A stretch of DNA of 64,000 nt from Pseudopyrenochaeta lycopersici (Eukaryota; Ascomycota; Dothideomycetes; Pleosporales; Pseudopyrenochaetaceae), in contig NHZP01000010.1 in NCBI GenBank assembly GCA_003313425.1, forward strand, positions 248,001 through 312,000, given 5' to 3'. The notes under the pieces were generated by a model. That model searched no databases, was not told the DNA's origin, and saw nothing but the letters and a program-made list of their open reading frames with translations. Made by a program: the position numbers and the translations under genes. Shown one piece after another: positions 1-10,999 of the stretch (positions are counted from its first letter, which is position 1; each line of letters starts with the position of its first letter).

Positions 1-836
1 TGAATTCCCACTTGACAAAGGCGTCCTCGGCACCGTTTCCGTGATATTTTGTGAGCATCTTCTTCGCATCGGAGTGCTTGTTCTTGCTAATCAGCCATCT
101 CGGCGATTCTGGGAGGAGATAGATGAAAAGTAATTGAATGCCGGGCATTGCGCATTGAAGCCCGGTTGGAAGGCGCCATGCCAGATCAGATGCGATGTGA
201 TTGAGAGTGCCGTAAGTCGTCCATGCTGCAAGGATTGCGCCTAGATACCAAAGTGTGTTGTAGATGGTGGTGATTTTGCCTCTGTGTCTTGGATGCGAGA
301 TCTCAGTGATGAGCAGTGGGCAAGTTGCGTTGGAAATGTTGCTTCCCATGCCTATGATCCATCGTCCGGCTAGGTACATGGGCTCCGGGTTGTCTCGAGG
401 TGGGAGAGCCTGAAGAATCGCACCCAATAGAACAAGGACGCAACCGACTGCAGTGCCCATACGACGACCCAACATGTCAGCGATATATGGTGTAACGAGG
501 AGGACAGCGAAGCCACCAAATCCTGGGAAAGCGCCGAGCAGGCCTAGACGGGAGCCGGTAGGGTGGTCGAAGACTGTAAAAGGAGTGGTTAGGAACTGGT
601 GATAGGGCTCAAGGACCGCTCAAGAACATACATTCCTGCCACGTTGGCATTGTCTGAAGACCATTAAGGAGGCTGCCGTCATAGCCCAGAGTCGTCGATC
701 CCAAGAAGAGAAAGGGCATCATGAAGTACAGCTTCCTCAACTCGGGCTGCTTGTACCATGGCCGTTCGTCTTCGCTCAAGTGGCCATGAACCATGGTGTC
801 CTCATGATGGACGACATCGCTGTCTTTCTTCTCCAT
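1..836 (-). CDS. MFS sugar transporter (lactose-permease-like), C-terminus beyond window edge
   Basis: Exons run 836..632 and 573..1 on the minus strand, joined by a 58-nt intron (631..574, GTATGT...ACAG) that splices cleanly in phase 1; about 259 residues are inside the window. The start at 836 (MEKKDSDVVHH) is preferred over an in-frame ATG 31 codons upstream because the hydrophilic N-terminus then matches fungal sugar porters. Visible hallmarks are the GYDGSLLNG first-helix motif, the loop ADMLGRR, AGRWIIGMGSN, RGKITTIYNT and the sugar-porter signature PESPRWLI. Such proteins are plasma-membrane proton symporters for hexoses, disaccharides or related sugars. The gene is divergent from a Zn2Cys6 regulator and near a beta-galactosidase-like gene, so a galactoside or its breakdown sugar is a reasonable guess for the substrate. 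The exact sugar cannot be read from sequence. Confidence 0.93.
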
Positions 837-1150
837 TTTGAATGCTGAAGCGATTAAGTCTTCGATGACAGATTGATTAAGGAGTAGGAGCAGGGCGAAT
901 TCCCAAGGGAAGCTTGATGCTGTGAACATGTGTCGATCCTCGCATGTTTATATATATTGGCAACGCCCAGCCTTGTGGCATACCCCATGTCATCGCCCGA
1001 GACATCGGGAGACCTCAAAACTACGCAATGGGAGCGAAGTCTGGGGAAGAATCGTTAGCGCGGAGGTGGCGGGTATACCCCGGATCCGTTAGCGTGGAAC
1101 TTATGTACGATTTCTCCGAGGTGTATGCGGCCAGCTTCCTCATCCTCGAC
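837..1150. promoter_or_regulatory. Shared divergent promoter, sugar transporter / Zn2Cys6 factor
   Basis: This 314-bp stretch separates the start codons of the transporter (leftward) and the regulator (rightward). Both flanking reading frames stay open into it, so either gene could start further upstream and the true promoter may be shorter. I see a TATA-like stretch (tatatatat, about 949-957) but no convincing CGG inverted repeat for a Zn2Cys6 factor. Confidence 0.5.
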
Positions 1151-2650
1151 ATGGATGGAAAATCTCCCAGTGACCATACTCGGCAGCGTAGTTCGGCTGC
1201 TTGTGACGCCTGTCGGGCGCGGAAAGTCAAGGTGAGCTTGTTAAGCTAGCAACAAGTGGAATCCACACTCGGCTGATTGACGTCTTCCGCTCAGTGCGTT
1301 TTCCCGGCTGATGGGCCACGATGCTCAACATGTGCCGAGTTAGATATAGACTGCACAACTGTGCAACCGCGTAAAAAGAGAGGCCCCAAGAACCGATACG
1401 TCCTGGCTTTGAAGGCGCAGCTCGATAGTCCCATGGCAGAAGAGAGTTGCCTCGACCGAAGGGGACTGGAACTAATCGCACCACTTGCTATCATCCACAC
1501 AATCATTAATGACTGGTTCGACTGGATCCATCCAGTGGCCCCTATCTTTCATCGGGGTCTGTTTTTTCAAAGAGTCGCAGAACTTCAGCAGCCCTCCAAC
1601 GGCGATAACTCATCTTTGCTATTGCTTGTCGCGTCCATTTGTGCTGCAACAGTGGCCAGTCTCCGGAGGCGGCGTTACCTCTATGCGACAGTCACTGTCG
1701 AGGGCTGTCTAGAACTGGCCGAGCAATTCAAACTGTGGAGCCCGAACAACACCATCACGTTAGAGAGAGCATTGACTGTCTATAATTTCTCTAGTGCGGT
1801 ACATCATGAGCACGGAATCGACTCTCCGCTCTCCCACCGCTTGAGCGGCGAAGCCTCGATCAGTGTCAAATTTCTTTTCCACCAGGCCATTGATGAGATG
1901 TCGTTCATGGAACAGCAGATCCTCAAACGACTCTACTGGTTGGTTTTCGCTGGGCAATGCACATACGATATGCACGGGCGCGCGCTGCTTATACTGCGTC
2001 ATGCACATGAGCCTGTGAACGTATTCCTTCCAATCGACGTAACAGACGAGCAATTGCTCCTCGGGAATGAGTCAAGTCCCAACGACTTGTCTATTGGGAG
2101 CTATTCGTACGTTCCGGGTTTGAATGCGCTCTCCCGGCTTTTTCTGGTCTGGCAGTCCAGCCAAACGATATCGATACAGACAATGGAAAATTTGTCGGAA
2201 CACATATCGCGCGCTCATCGGGTGCTGGATGATGTGTCACCGGAACTCCGTTGGCAAGGCGACACGAGCGAACTTGGCGATTTCGGTTTCAACGTGCAGA
2301 AAGTCAATCTTAAAATTACGCAATTGCACATCCGATCAAACCTGCTCGAGCAAATGAACACTCTTGCCCGGGACCAACATCTCCGCGTCACGCCAGACGT
2401 CATCATTGAGGAACGGCACCGCGTAGTGGATGAACTGTTAGATATCCTCTATCATACGCCGAACGAAGTTTTCGATGCGAACGGCTACAGCATTGTTCCC
2501 AAAATCAGAGACATTGGCAGCGCGTTGCTCGATGAGCTTCGAACAGGATCACATGGCCGTACACTGCAGGCTAGCCTGAGTTTGGACAGGTTACTAGCAA
2601 AGTTGGACGATCTAGATCTACGGAAAGTGGTGCAAACGCCATATTCATAA
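1151..2650 (+). CDS. Zn2Cys6 transcription factor
   Basis: Exons 1151..1231 and 1295..2650 flank a 63-nt intron and give about 478 residues. The zinc cluster lies near residues 16-45 and is split by the intron right before the third cysteine: ACDACRARKVK then CVFPADGPRCSTC...DC. A basic linker (RKKRGPKNRY) follows, then a helical region typical of the fungal-specific regulatory domain (IHPVAPIFH, LYWLVFAGQ). The start at 1151 is chosen because it lies just upstream of the cluster; in-frame ATGs at 944 and 1028 would add a non-conserved extension. Such factors bind CGG-containing sites in promoters. Its position between a sugar transporter and a beta-galactosidase-like enzyme suggests a pathway-specific activator of that locus, which is inference. 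Confidence 0.88.
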
Positions 2651-2795
2651 CTTATCCGCCCTGAGCGATGAGCATGCATACATTTGACACCTTTTTGACT
2701 ATCATACAAAGATTATGGAATTCGTTGAGGCTATTTAGGCTACGATATGCGATAATATATCTCTCAAACAACACGAAGCAACAGTTAGAATCATC

Positions 2796-4511
2796 TCAGC
2801 AGTCGCTGTCTTCTTCCTCAAGGCTGTAGGCCCAGCACTCAGCGATCGCTGTTCTTGCGGGAATCGTAACAGCAATCGGGAACCCGCCATAATCCGGATC
2901 CTCATTGGGCATGATCAAAAACTCGCCACTCCTCGTCTCATCACCACCTAGTATCTTGATAGTGGTCAATGCACCCGTCTCAGTATCGACCTCCTTCTCC
3001 TCTGCGTGCAGTATGCCCGTAAATGTCGACTTGGGGTTCGTGCTCTTGAAAAAGATGTTGAAGCCCCACCCTGCGCACAAGAACTTTCCATCTCCCTGAT
3101 GGATCACCATACCAGCACCAGGTCCAGGCTTGCCAAATACGAACGCGCGCTCGATGATAACTTCAAAGCCACCCATCGTCTTTGTCCATGGCTTCTCTTT
3201 GATCTTCAGGCCTTCAGTAAAGTCATCGAAGAAGAAGCCCAGCATATCCTCAGGCCGTTCAGCTTGGGCCTCAAGGATCTGCTTCCTCAGCGAGTGGATC
3301 AAGCCGTAGTGCTTTGTAAATGCGCACTCGGAAGCTTTTGCCGAGTCAATACCAAACGGAGAACATCCCAACGCCAGGTAGTTGGCATAAGCGCTCCAGA
3401 CTCGTCTGGCACCCTTCTCGTCCCGCTTCTGCTCAGGAATGAACAGCGGTTGCCCGCCGTGTCTGTAATTCTGGCACGTAGTTTCATAGTCATGGAAGTA
3501 TAGATCTGGACCGATAAAGTCCAGACTGGGGGCATTAAAGCCGTAGACATCCATTGTGTGTGGGCAAGGACCACCAGAAGGGTAGATGCCTGCTTTCTCG
3601 CCACCGCCTACTACAACTGGTATATCGGTGAGATCGAGGTCGGTAGGGTTGTCGAAGTTGAGCCAAACGTTGGCGTAGAGCGGGATGGGGTATTCGGCTT
3701 TGCCGGCGGACGCGACTTGATGGATGTAGCGGGAGAATGCATCAGCCATGAACATTTCGTTCGCATCGATAATGTCTTTTGTACCGAAAACTTCTTTCCA
3801 TGTTGATTGTCCGACTGTTGCTGTGCTAATTTCTGGATATCGCTTTTGGAACTCTGGATGTAGCTCTGACTTCTTCGACTGTAGCCACGCCAACAAGTCC
3901 TTGGGTACTGGTTCGTGGAACTTCTTCTCTGCGATCTTTGATCTGTCACGCGAATCGCCTAGTAGACCTGTCTCGTTTTCAACCTGTACCATCAATACTG
4001 TGCTGTGCTGAGCATCGAACTCTCGCAAATGCGCCATTAGCTTCGCGAAGGCTTTCGCATCCGCCGTCCACGCTGCTTCGCAAAAAGGGCTAATCAACTC
4101 CACTGTCTTCCTCTTTCCACCTGCCTCGAGCGCGTGCACTCGTGGAAATCGTTTGACATCCTTCTTCACCCACGCAGGAGCATAGGTAGAGAGTGCGTTC
4201 TTGAAGCTTCCAAACCACAACAACACCAACTTCATGCCATGTTCGCGCGCAGCTAAGATAACTGCATCAAGGTTTGAAAAGTCAAATTGGTCTTCCACAG
4301 GCTCAATTTGCTCCCACGATACTGAGCCCAGGAGGGTGTTTATGTGCATGTCGTTCATGTTTTGCCATATCTTGTCGTCGGCCATGTATTTCGCAGAGCT
4401 GAGTGTTGAGTTGTGCAGCTCAGCACTGAGCATGAGAAATGGTTCGCCATGGACGATAAGTTGACTCGATGTCTTCGTCTTGCGAAGGTGTGGAATGTCC
4501 ATTGCTGTCAT
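2796..4511 (-). CDS. GH35-type beta-galactosidase-like glycosidase with C-terminal DUF5597-like domain
   Basis: A single exon of about 571 residues. The N-terminal two thirds read as a clan GH-A (beta/alpha)8 barrel: ELHNSTLSSAKYM, NTLLGSVSWEQIEP, LVLLWFGSFKN, and the acid/base motif MVQVENETG near residue 178. A later LFIPEQ strand probably carries the nucleophile. The C-terminus (GFFFDDF, FEVIIERAFVFG, GWGFNIFF, GEFLIMPNEDPDYGG) resembles the DUF5597 beta-domain found behind such barrels, mainly in bacteria. There is no signal peptide, so a cytoplasmic enzyme acting on an imported galactoside is likely. The start at 4511 (MTAMDIPHLRKTK) is preferred; ATGs at 4502 and 4589 are alternatives. 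It lies tail-to-tail with the Zn2Cys6 gene. The bacterial-looking domain pairing makes old horizontal transfer worth testing. Confidence 0.85.
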   Translation of the reverse strand: MTAMDIPHLRKTKTSSQLIVHGEPFLMLSAELHNSTLSSAKYMADDKIWQNMNDMHINTLLGSVSWEQIEPVEDQFDFSNLDAVILAAREHGMKLVLLWFGSFKNALSTYAPAWVKKDVKRFPRVHALEAGGKRKTVELISPFCEAAWTADAKAFAKLMAHLREFDAQHSTVLMVQVENETGLLGDSRDRSKIAEKKFHEPVPKDLLAWLQSKKSELHPEFQKRYPEISTATVGQSTWKEVFGTKDIIDANEMFMADAFSRYIHQVASAGKAEYPIPLYANVWLNFDNPTDLDLTDIPVVVGGGEKAGIYPSGGPCPHTMDVYGFNAPSLDFIGPDLYFHDYETTCQNYRHGGQPLFIPEQKRDEKGARRVWSAYANYLALGCSPFGIDSAKASECAFTKHYGLIHSLRKQILEAQAERPEDMLGFFFDDFTEGLKIKEKPWTKTMGGFEVIIERAFVFGKPGPGAGMVIHQGDGKFLCAGWGFNIFFKSTNPKSTFTGILHAEEKEVDTETGALTTIKILGGDETRSGEFLIMPNEDPDYGGFPIAVTIPARTAIAECWAYSLEEEDSDC

Positions 4512-5811
4512 GGCGTGCAATTGAAAGTGGTGGCGCAATTGTTGCAAAATTGATGAATTTAAAATACGAAGAAGAAGTGGTTTGCACAACTGATTCAGTC
4601 AACGAGCGCAGCTTATATCAAGAGCCATAGAAGGCGAAAACTGCACCCCACATGTGTAGCCGTAGAAATCAGGGTTGCACAGACCCCGCAAAAGCCTCGG
4701 AACAATCATGCATGCGCTGAGGTCATTGGCTGACGAAAGCTACTTGGATCCCCACAGAGGATTGCGGAGAAAGTTAGGATAAACTAGGCGAGTCATTCTC
4801 CGGTCCGAAGTTTAGGCTTTACCAACGTTTCGGGCCAGAATAAGCCCAAAATCTGTGTCCAGGAGGCACAGCAGCCGAAGTTTTGGATCGCTTGTCCAAC
4901 CGATCTTAGATTTCCCTGCATATCGCAATACGATTCCGTCTATATATCATCATTCGAGACGGTGGAACCCCGCGGGGTACAAATGCGCGATATATCACGC
5001 TCTGACCATTTGGTGTCCCTTTGTTAACCCGAGACCACAACTCCTGTGTGGTTACATCCTCCATGTGTGGCGCAAGTCACAAACACCGCAATCCAGGAAC
5101 GAATTTCCTCTTTACGCACTAAAGCCTCCTCTCCACGATTCTATCAAGTTATCACCGTAGAGTTGATATCTTGTAAGTAGTTCACCCATGAACGCTAGCG
5201 TACAGCCGAAGAATACAATGATTTTGCCTACGCTGTCCATCCACCTCTTCGGTGTATCGAACCTCGCGTTCGCTCTAACTGCTTGCTGCACTATGACTGG
5301 CTAGGGGATTAAGTTTCAGAGTTTGGGGTTGGTAGAGCAATATGAGAGAAAATAATTTCAAGCTTTTAGAACGCTTTGAGCCTCATGTATATACAATGTG
5401 ACCCGATGAGGATTTAGCGCCTCTTACGAGCGCAGGATGCGATGCGATGCTTAGCACTAGCCATGTCGAATTGGGCCAAGTGTGGCATCCTTCGAGGAGC
5501 GCCTTGTGCACATCACTCAACCGGTAGGACCATGGGCGGTAAGCACATATACTTAGCAATTGAAGCGAAGAACATGCCTCTAAGGGCAACTGGCTCTTGT
5601 TTGCAGGAGCGACGTGAGGCGGCGCGAAACTGAGTTTCTGCGAGGCTTCGGTTGTCTGCCAAGCCAGCCGCACCAGGCTTAGTTGCGGAGAGACCGCGGC
5701 TGAAACCAAGTTTGGACGAACATGATACGTCCAGTCAATGACATCGTCAACAGTCAACATCCGAACGGTGTGAATTCCAGAAATATACGCTACCCAATGC
5801 GGGTTGATATC
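4512..5811. other. Intergenic, no gene recognised
   Basis: About 1.3 kb lying upstream of both the leftward glycosidase and the rightward NirA-like regulator, so it must hold both promoters. A 220-codon minus-strand open frame at 5383-6045 overlaps the regulator's zinc cluster exon and looks like a shadow. No repeat or RNA gene seen. Confidence 0.5.
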
Positions 5812-8070
5812 ATGGATTGCTCCAGAAATCGCAATCTCAGAGCTTTGCTTCCCGCAACGGGCCGAGTGCACAGTACTCCAGCGGAAGCGGCCCTGAAGCG
5901 ACCCCGAGCAGTCGTAGCCTGTGAGCCGTGCCGTATTAAAAAAGCCAAGGTAACTATCTCTAAAATCTACACTTACTGTACCTTGATCCTTAACACCGGT
6001 AAGTGCCCGGGCGAACGACCCATCTGTTCGCGATGTAAGAGCCAAGAAATTGAGTGCGGATATGCGGTCGACAGTGGCGATGAGAGTCGCAGAACAACAC
6101 TTAAAAGACGATATGACCGTGTTGAAAGAGAAAGAGATCAGCTGCGCGATCTATTCAATCTCATCCAAACCAAACCAGAACCGGAGGCTGAGGAATTATT
6201 CCGTCGCCTTCGAACGACCGCCGACCCACTTCAAGTTATGGAATCTGTAAGTCAGGCAAGTCTTCTGCTTTCAAATCCTGACTCTGTGTCACCATACACA
6301 CTGCATCCTTATCTTGAGACGCTGGACGCTCAGGCTCTGAGATGGAGTCCTTTGAAGCTGCGCGCACGACCGTGGACAATGGTAGCTGGCGATGGCATCG
6401 TGTCCACTCTTATCTCCTCCTTTTTTGCTTGGGATGGCAATTATCTTACGCCTTTCGTTGATCTGGTGTGCTTCACTAGAGACATGTCTTCTGGACACAT
6501 AACACACTCGGAGTTTTGCTCACCCTTTCTTGTCAATGCAATATGTTGTATATCGGTAAGTCAAAACATGGATACCAGCTTCCTTGGGTCCTCTAAGATC
6601 GTTTTGCAATGGTCACGCAGACTTTACTCTATCGTACCTTGTAATGCGCATTCTTTTTCCGCTTATTATAAGTCTGGCTGACTAACCCTGCGTTCGTGTA
6701 GTCTGTAAGACACGTCCATGTCGACACCCCGTCTTGCTTTGCTAATGGAAGACTTTAGTTTTTCTCAGACAAAGTCAAAAGAATTCTCACCGCTACAGGT
6801 TTCGATCTAGTGGAACTGTTCGAAGCAGAGGCGCGACGACATCTGCAGCACCAGAGTAAACAGCCTTCTTTACCTGCTGTTCAAGGTTTGCTCATCATGT
6901 TCATAATCAGTTGTTACTTAGGACAGGACAAAGCAGGAGCCATATATCGCCACCTTGGGTACGACATGTTTGACCGCCTTCACATTGAGGACCGCGTAGC
7001 AAATTATACAGACTTACCAGAGAAGGCTGCATACTGTAAGGCTGCATGGGGTGTTTACTGTTACGAGAGGTGAGTATCACGCTTGAAGGACAGACTTTCA
7101 AGGACCAAGGCCTGACACGCATAGTGTGCTCTCAAGCTTTCATAGCAGAATACCAGCGATTCGAAGGCCATCGGCCCCTCGCTTATTCCACGACCCGAAG
7201 TGGGACCTGGATGGTGTCGCCAATGTAGATATATTTGGCGAGCCATTCAGCAGCGCATCATATCGACCCCCTTTTTCGCCCGGTGTTTTCAATGCCCAAT
7301 GTGACCTGGTGGATCTAGAGTTCGAAGTTATAAAATACAACAAAGATGTTCTTGGTTCAGAACGTGAGGATAGTATATCGATGCGTATGCGACTGTACCA
7401 GAAATTGATTGATTTACGAAAGGCGCTGCCGAATCACTTGCGAAACGAATGGAATTCGATTCCGGGGACGGGTCTCATAAAGTAATTATCTATTCAAAAG
7501 TTCGGCATAATTGAAATCTTGCTAATTTGCGCAAGGCTACACTTTGACGAAATCGCTATGTTTATCCTTCGGCCCATATCACCAAAGAATATCTTTTTTG
7601 AGGGCTCCACGGCTCATGATCTATGTATCGTCCATAGCCAGAGTATCGTCGAAATCGTCGAGAATCACTTCCGAACACAGCTCCCGAGTGATTATACAAT
7701 CATGTTTCTGCATGGGGCCTTCCATGTTTGTCTGACATTAATACCCTTCTTGGACGAGACCATATGTCAAGACTTCTTCACCCGGGCCGCTGTCGCATTT
7801 CGTCGTGCACTAATAGATATTCCTGGCATGCAACTGGTTTTGAGCGCGGTTGAGGCTGTCGTTTGGACCATGGGTAAAAAAATCCCGCCAGCAGCGAAAG
7901 CTTCGTTCAAAGGGCAGGCCCCGATAGATGTCCAGGATGTATCGATGGAATGGGGCTTTCCTCAGCTGGAATACGTGCAGAGCCAGCCTGGATACGACCC
8001 TCCAGACCTAGGAGAGATCAGAGGAAGCCTGGGTGCGTTATTAAAGAAGTGGAATGCATTGACGCTGTAA
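5812..8070 (+). CDS. NirA-like Zn2Cys6 transcription factor
   Basis: Five exons: 5812..5949, 6004..6555, 6759..7069, 7125..7481, 7536..8070, giving about 630 residues with all phases agreeing. The first intron (54 nt) contains no stop, so the raw frame reads through it and hides the normal cysteine spacing; spliced, the cluster is ACEPCRIKKAK-CPGERPICSRC...ECGY. A coiled-coil linker (RRYDRVERERDQLRDLF) follows, then the fungal regulatory domain with WDGNYLTPFVD, FTRDMSSG and FCSPFLVNAICCIS, the pattern seen in proteins annotated as nitrogen-assimilation factor NirA. The third intron junction (6556..6758, 203 nt) is least certain and might hide a micro-exon. In-frame starts at 5722 and 5797 are alternatives. 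Its target is unknown; the downstream epoxide-hydrolase-like gene is a candidate by position only. Confidence 0.87.
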
Positions 8071-9016
8071 GGAGGCTGAAATTTCTGCTCAAAGTTAGTT
8101 GCAATGGAAAACGACGCATAAACACTGGGTTGCATCACTCTGAGCTAGCAAATGTAATTGCAGCGTAGCTGCTTTGAGGTTTTTAGTGCTGCAAGTCTAT
8201 CACTCCGTCCTCTGCTCCTCAGCAAGCCTAGCAAAGACTGGGACACTAGCTCCTTGGTCATTGCAGCATACTTTTGCCCCGAATCCCTAGTCTCAAACGT
8301 TGGAGCATGACCCCTGGTTTCTGTTGTTCTTTGGTATTTGTGGCGATCGTGCGTGAACTTGCGCACCACAGCAGACACAAGGCTTTTGGTATCTTTGCAG
8401 CTTCGCAGTAAACCTATGAGAGTCAGAGACGTCTTTTCATGGGTGTTATAGAATAGTAAGCGCTTACAGGGTTGCTCCAGAGAAGGGACATTATTGTGAC
8501 CGAAGACGAGGCGCTCTGCGCCCTGTACCCGAAGAGAATCAAGGGGTCCAACAATGGTAAACAGGCATTGGTAACAAGGGCGACAGACAAGATGTAATTC
8601 AGGCGTGAATTATTCAAGAATAAATGTTGTACCATAATATACATTGTCTTCTAAGAGGATGTGAGAAATTAGTCCCTGTCATGGCCAAAACCTACAATGC
8701 TCAATTGTGGCATCACCTGGAATGCACATGCACTACTAAACATAATCCACTTTCCCGCTTTGTAATGTATTTGATTATTTGTATGGAGGGGTTTTCCCGA
8801 AGAAGCCAGGAGCGCTTGCCATATCCGGAATCGCGTTCTTTACACGCGTGAATGCTTCCAATTACGCCGACACTTGTGTCTGAGCATTTGTAAGCCACTT
8901 AACAGGCTCCACAACGTCAGCAAGGATATAAACTGATTCTGAGGGCAACATACATTGGCGCAAAATCGCTGTTGAGGTACCAATTTCAAAACTTCTGCCA
9001 TTGAAGGTCACAATTC
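8071..9016. other. Intergenic, no gene recognised
   Basis: About 950 bp between the regulator and the alpha/beta hydrolase. Only short frames on both strands; no RNA gene or repeat seen. It includes the presumed promoter of the hydrolase gene just before 9017. Confidence 0.5.
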
Positions 9017-10283
9017 ATGGCGTCATCAAAACCCTTCTGCGCTGTTCCGGCACGCGTGCAGCAACAACCTGTACCATTCCAGTTGCATATCGATGAGCAG
9101 AAGCTGCAGGACTTCAAGACGCTCTTGAGGTTAAGTCCGATTGCAAAGGAAACCTACGAGAATCTTCTAAATGATGGGGGCTCTGGGGGGTTTGGGTTGA
9201 GCAGGAAGTGGATAATTGATGCGAAGAAGCACTGGGAGCACGAGTATGACTGGTGAGTGACTTCAGGGAGTCTGTTGGGGCCATTTATACGGAGTTTAGC
9301 TGATATTTTGAAGGCGAAAAGAAGAAGAAAAAATCAATTCCTACCCAAATTTCAAGACTAAGATCACCGACGATGATGGCAGTGTATTTGACGTCCATTT
9401 TGTCGCGCTGTTCTCTTCCGACCCTAACGCAATCCCAATTGCATTCTTCCATGGTTGGCCTGGTTCGTTTCTCGAGTTCCTGCCACTCATGGACATCTTG
9501 CGGAGCAAGTATACACCTGAGACTTTACCATACCACATCATCGTGCCATCTCTCCTTGGCTACACGCTATCGTCTGACCCTCCACTAGACAAGGACTGGA
9601 AAGTTGCGGATACATCGCGCGTAATGCACAAACTCATGATTTCACTCGGCTTCGGCCCTGGCTCCTCCGGCTATCTTGTTCAAGGGGGCGATGTTGGCAG
9701 CGGCGTCGCCCGTATATTAGCAGCGACGTACCCCGAGTGTAAAGGCATGCACTTGAACTTCATGTATTCACGAATGATCGAGGAAAATGCCAGCCCTGAC
9801 AATAATCTGACTGACGCGGAAACGAAGGGTGTAGATCGAATGAAGGATTTCGAAACTGTTGGCACTGCATACGCAAACGAACAGGGAACTCGACCGTCCA
9901 CAATCGGTCTCGTGCTCGCTAGCTCACCAATTGCACAGCTTGCTTGGATCGGGGAGAAATTCCTAGCTTGGAGTGACCCTAGATCCACGCCGTCACTCAA
10001 CACAATCCTCAGTGACATCACACTGTACTGGCTAACTGGCTGCTATCCCACATCAATTTATCCGTATCGCGAAATGATTCAGGCGCTCTATGTGGATAAG
10101 CCGGTTGGATATAGTTACTTTCCATACGAGCTGGCTCCCGTTCCAAAGGCTTGGGCAGCAAAGACAGGAAATCTTGTATTCTTCAGGAGCCACGAGAAGG
10201 GTGGGCATTTCGCAGCGTTGGAGCAGCCAGCAGAATTATGGAAAGATGTCGAAGAGTTCGTAAAGATCGCTTGGAAGAAATGA
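9017..10283 (+). CDS. Epoxide hydrolase-like alpha/beta hydrolase (EHN family)
   Basis: Exons 9017..9252 and 9314..10283 around a 61-nt intron give 401 residues. The N-terminal EHN domain is clear (FQLHIDEQKLQDFKTLL, then HEYDW-RKEEEKINSYPNF across the splice), followed by the alpha/beta hydrolase core with oxyanion motif HGWPG near residue 122, nucleophile Asp in QGGDVGSG near 203, and catalytic His in KGGHFAALEQP near 376. The family opens epoxides to diols through a covalent aspartyl ester. Usual EHN proteins carry GGDWGS at the nucleophile; here Val replaces Trp. No signal peptide, so cytosolic or microsomal. Possible roles are detoxification or a secondary-metabolite step; there is no biosynthetic cluster around it. 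Confidence 0.92.
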
Positions 10284-10999
10284 GTGAGAGTTCTCAAAAG
10301 AGGGAGATTGGAGTGGAACTGCAAATAGATATACAAAATCTTGGGGAAGTGTGGCTTTCCATTGATCAATATTCTCCCAAAAGGCGCCTAAAGACTAAAA
10401 TGTTAGCGATTTTATTTCCCTTTTTCTTGTTTATCTACAAGTCATGTTGCTATTTATCATATCCGCCTCTACAATTCTGATGAATAGAAGAATAAATGCC
10501 GTCAATTTGTTGTCGGCAAAAGTTATTCGGAGCTCCAAAATCACGCTCTAGATAAGTTACGACCAACCTAATCAAGTGCGCTGATCCTTGATTCCAGTCA
10601 TGCCACTTTCACAATATTCTCAAACATGCATATAACTTGTATGCACAGAGTTCCTGCTAGGCAGCGGAAAGAAAGCCGATGCCATGTTTTTCCCACTCAA
10701 ATTTTTACCAATAAATTGACGGAGATGACGATGAACCAGATGTGTAGCGCTGGCGTGGAGCTTAACAGAGTGTAAGAGGAGCTCGAATTTTGCATGCTGT
10801 GGAACGTGTATAACAGTACTGCTTTTGGAGCGCGATAAATCTCAACACGTCATAGCCGTTGATAAGACTCTTTCCACTGTAGCTCTCACAAAGGAATTCA
10901 CAGTAGCTCAAAAGCTTGATGGTTCCGGCTATCATGTATCCTTTGAGCTCCCTGGAGACGGGTAGACCGTCCCTCGTCGCTATGCAAAATGAGCATCAT
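10284..10999. other. Intergenic, convergent 3' ends
   Basis: About 715 bp between the hydrolase and the leftward 781-residue protein gene, so it contains two 3' untranslated regions. Mostly AT-rich; no gene, RNA or repeat seen. Confidence 0.5.

Noticed and set aside
5383..6045. 220-codon minus-strand frame
   Set aside because: Overlaps the zinc-cluster exon and first intron of the NirA-like gene on the other strand; no domain, Ser/His-rich random composition.
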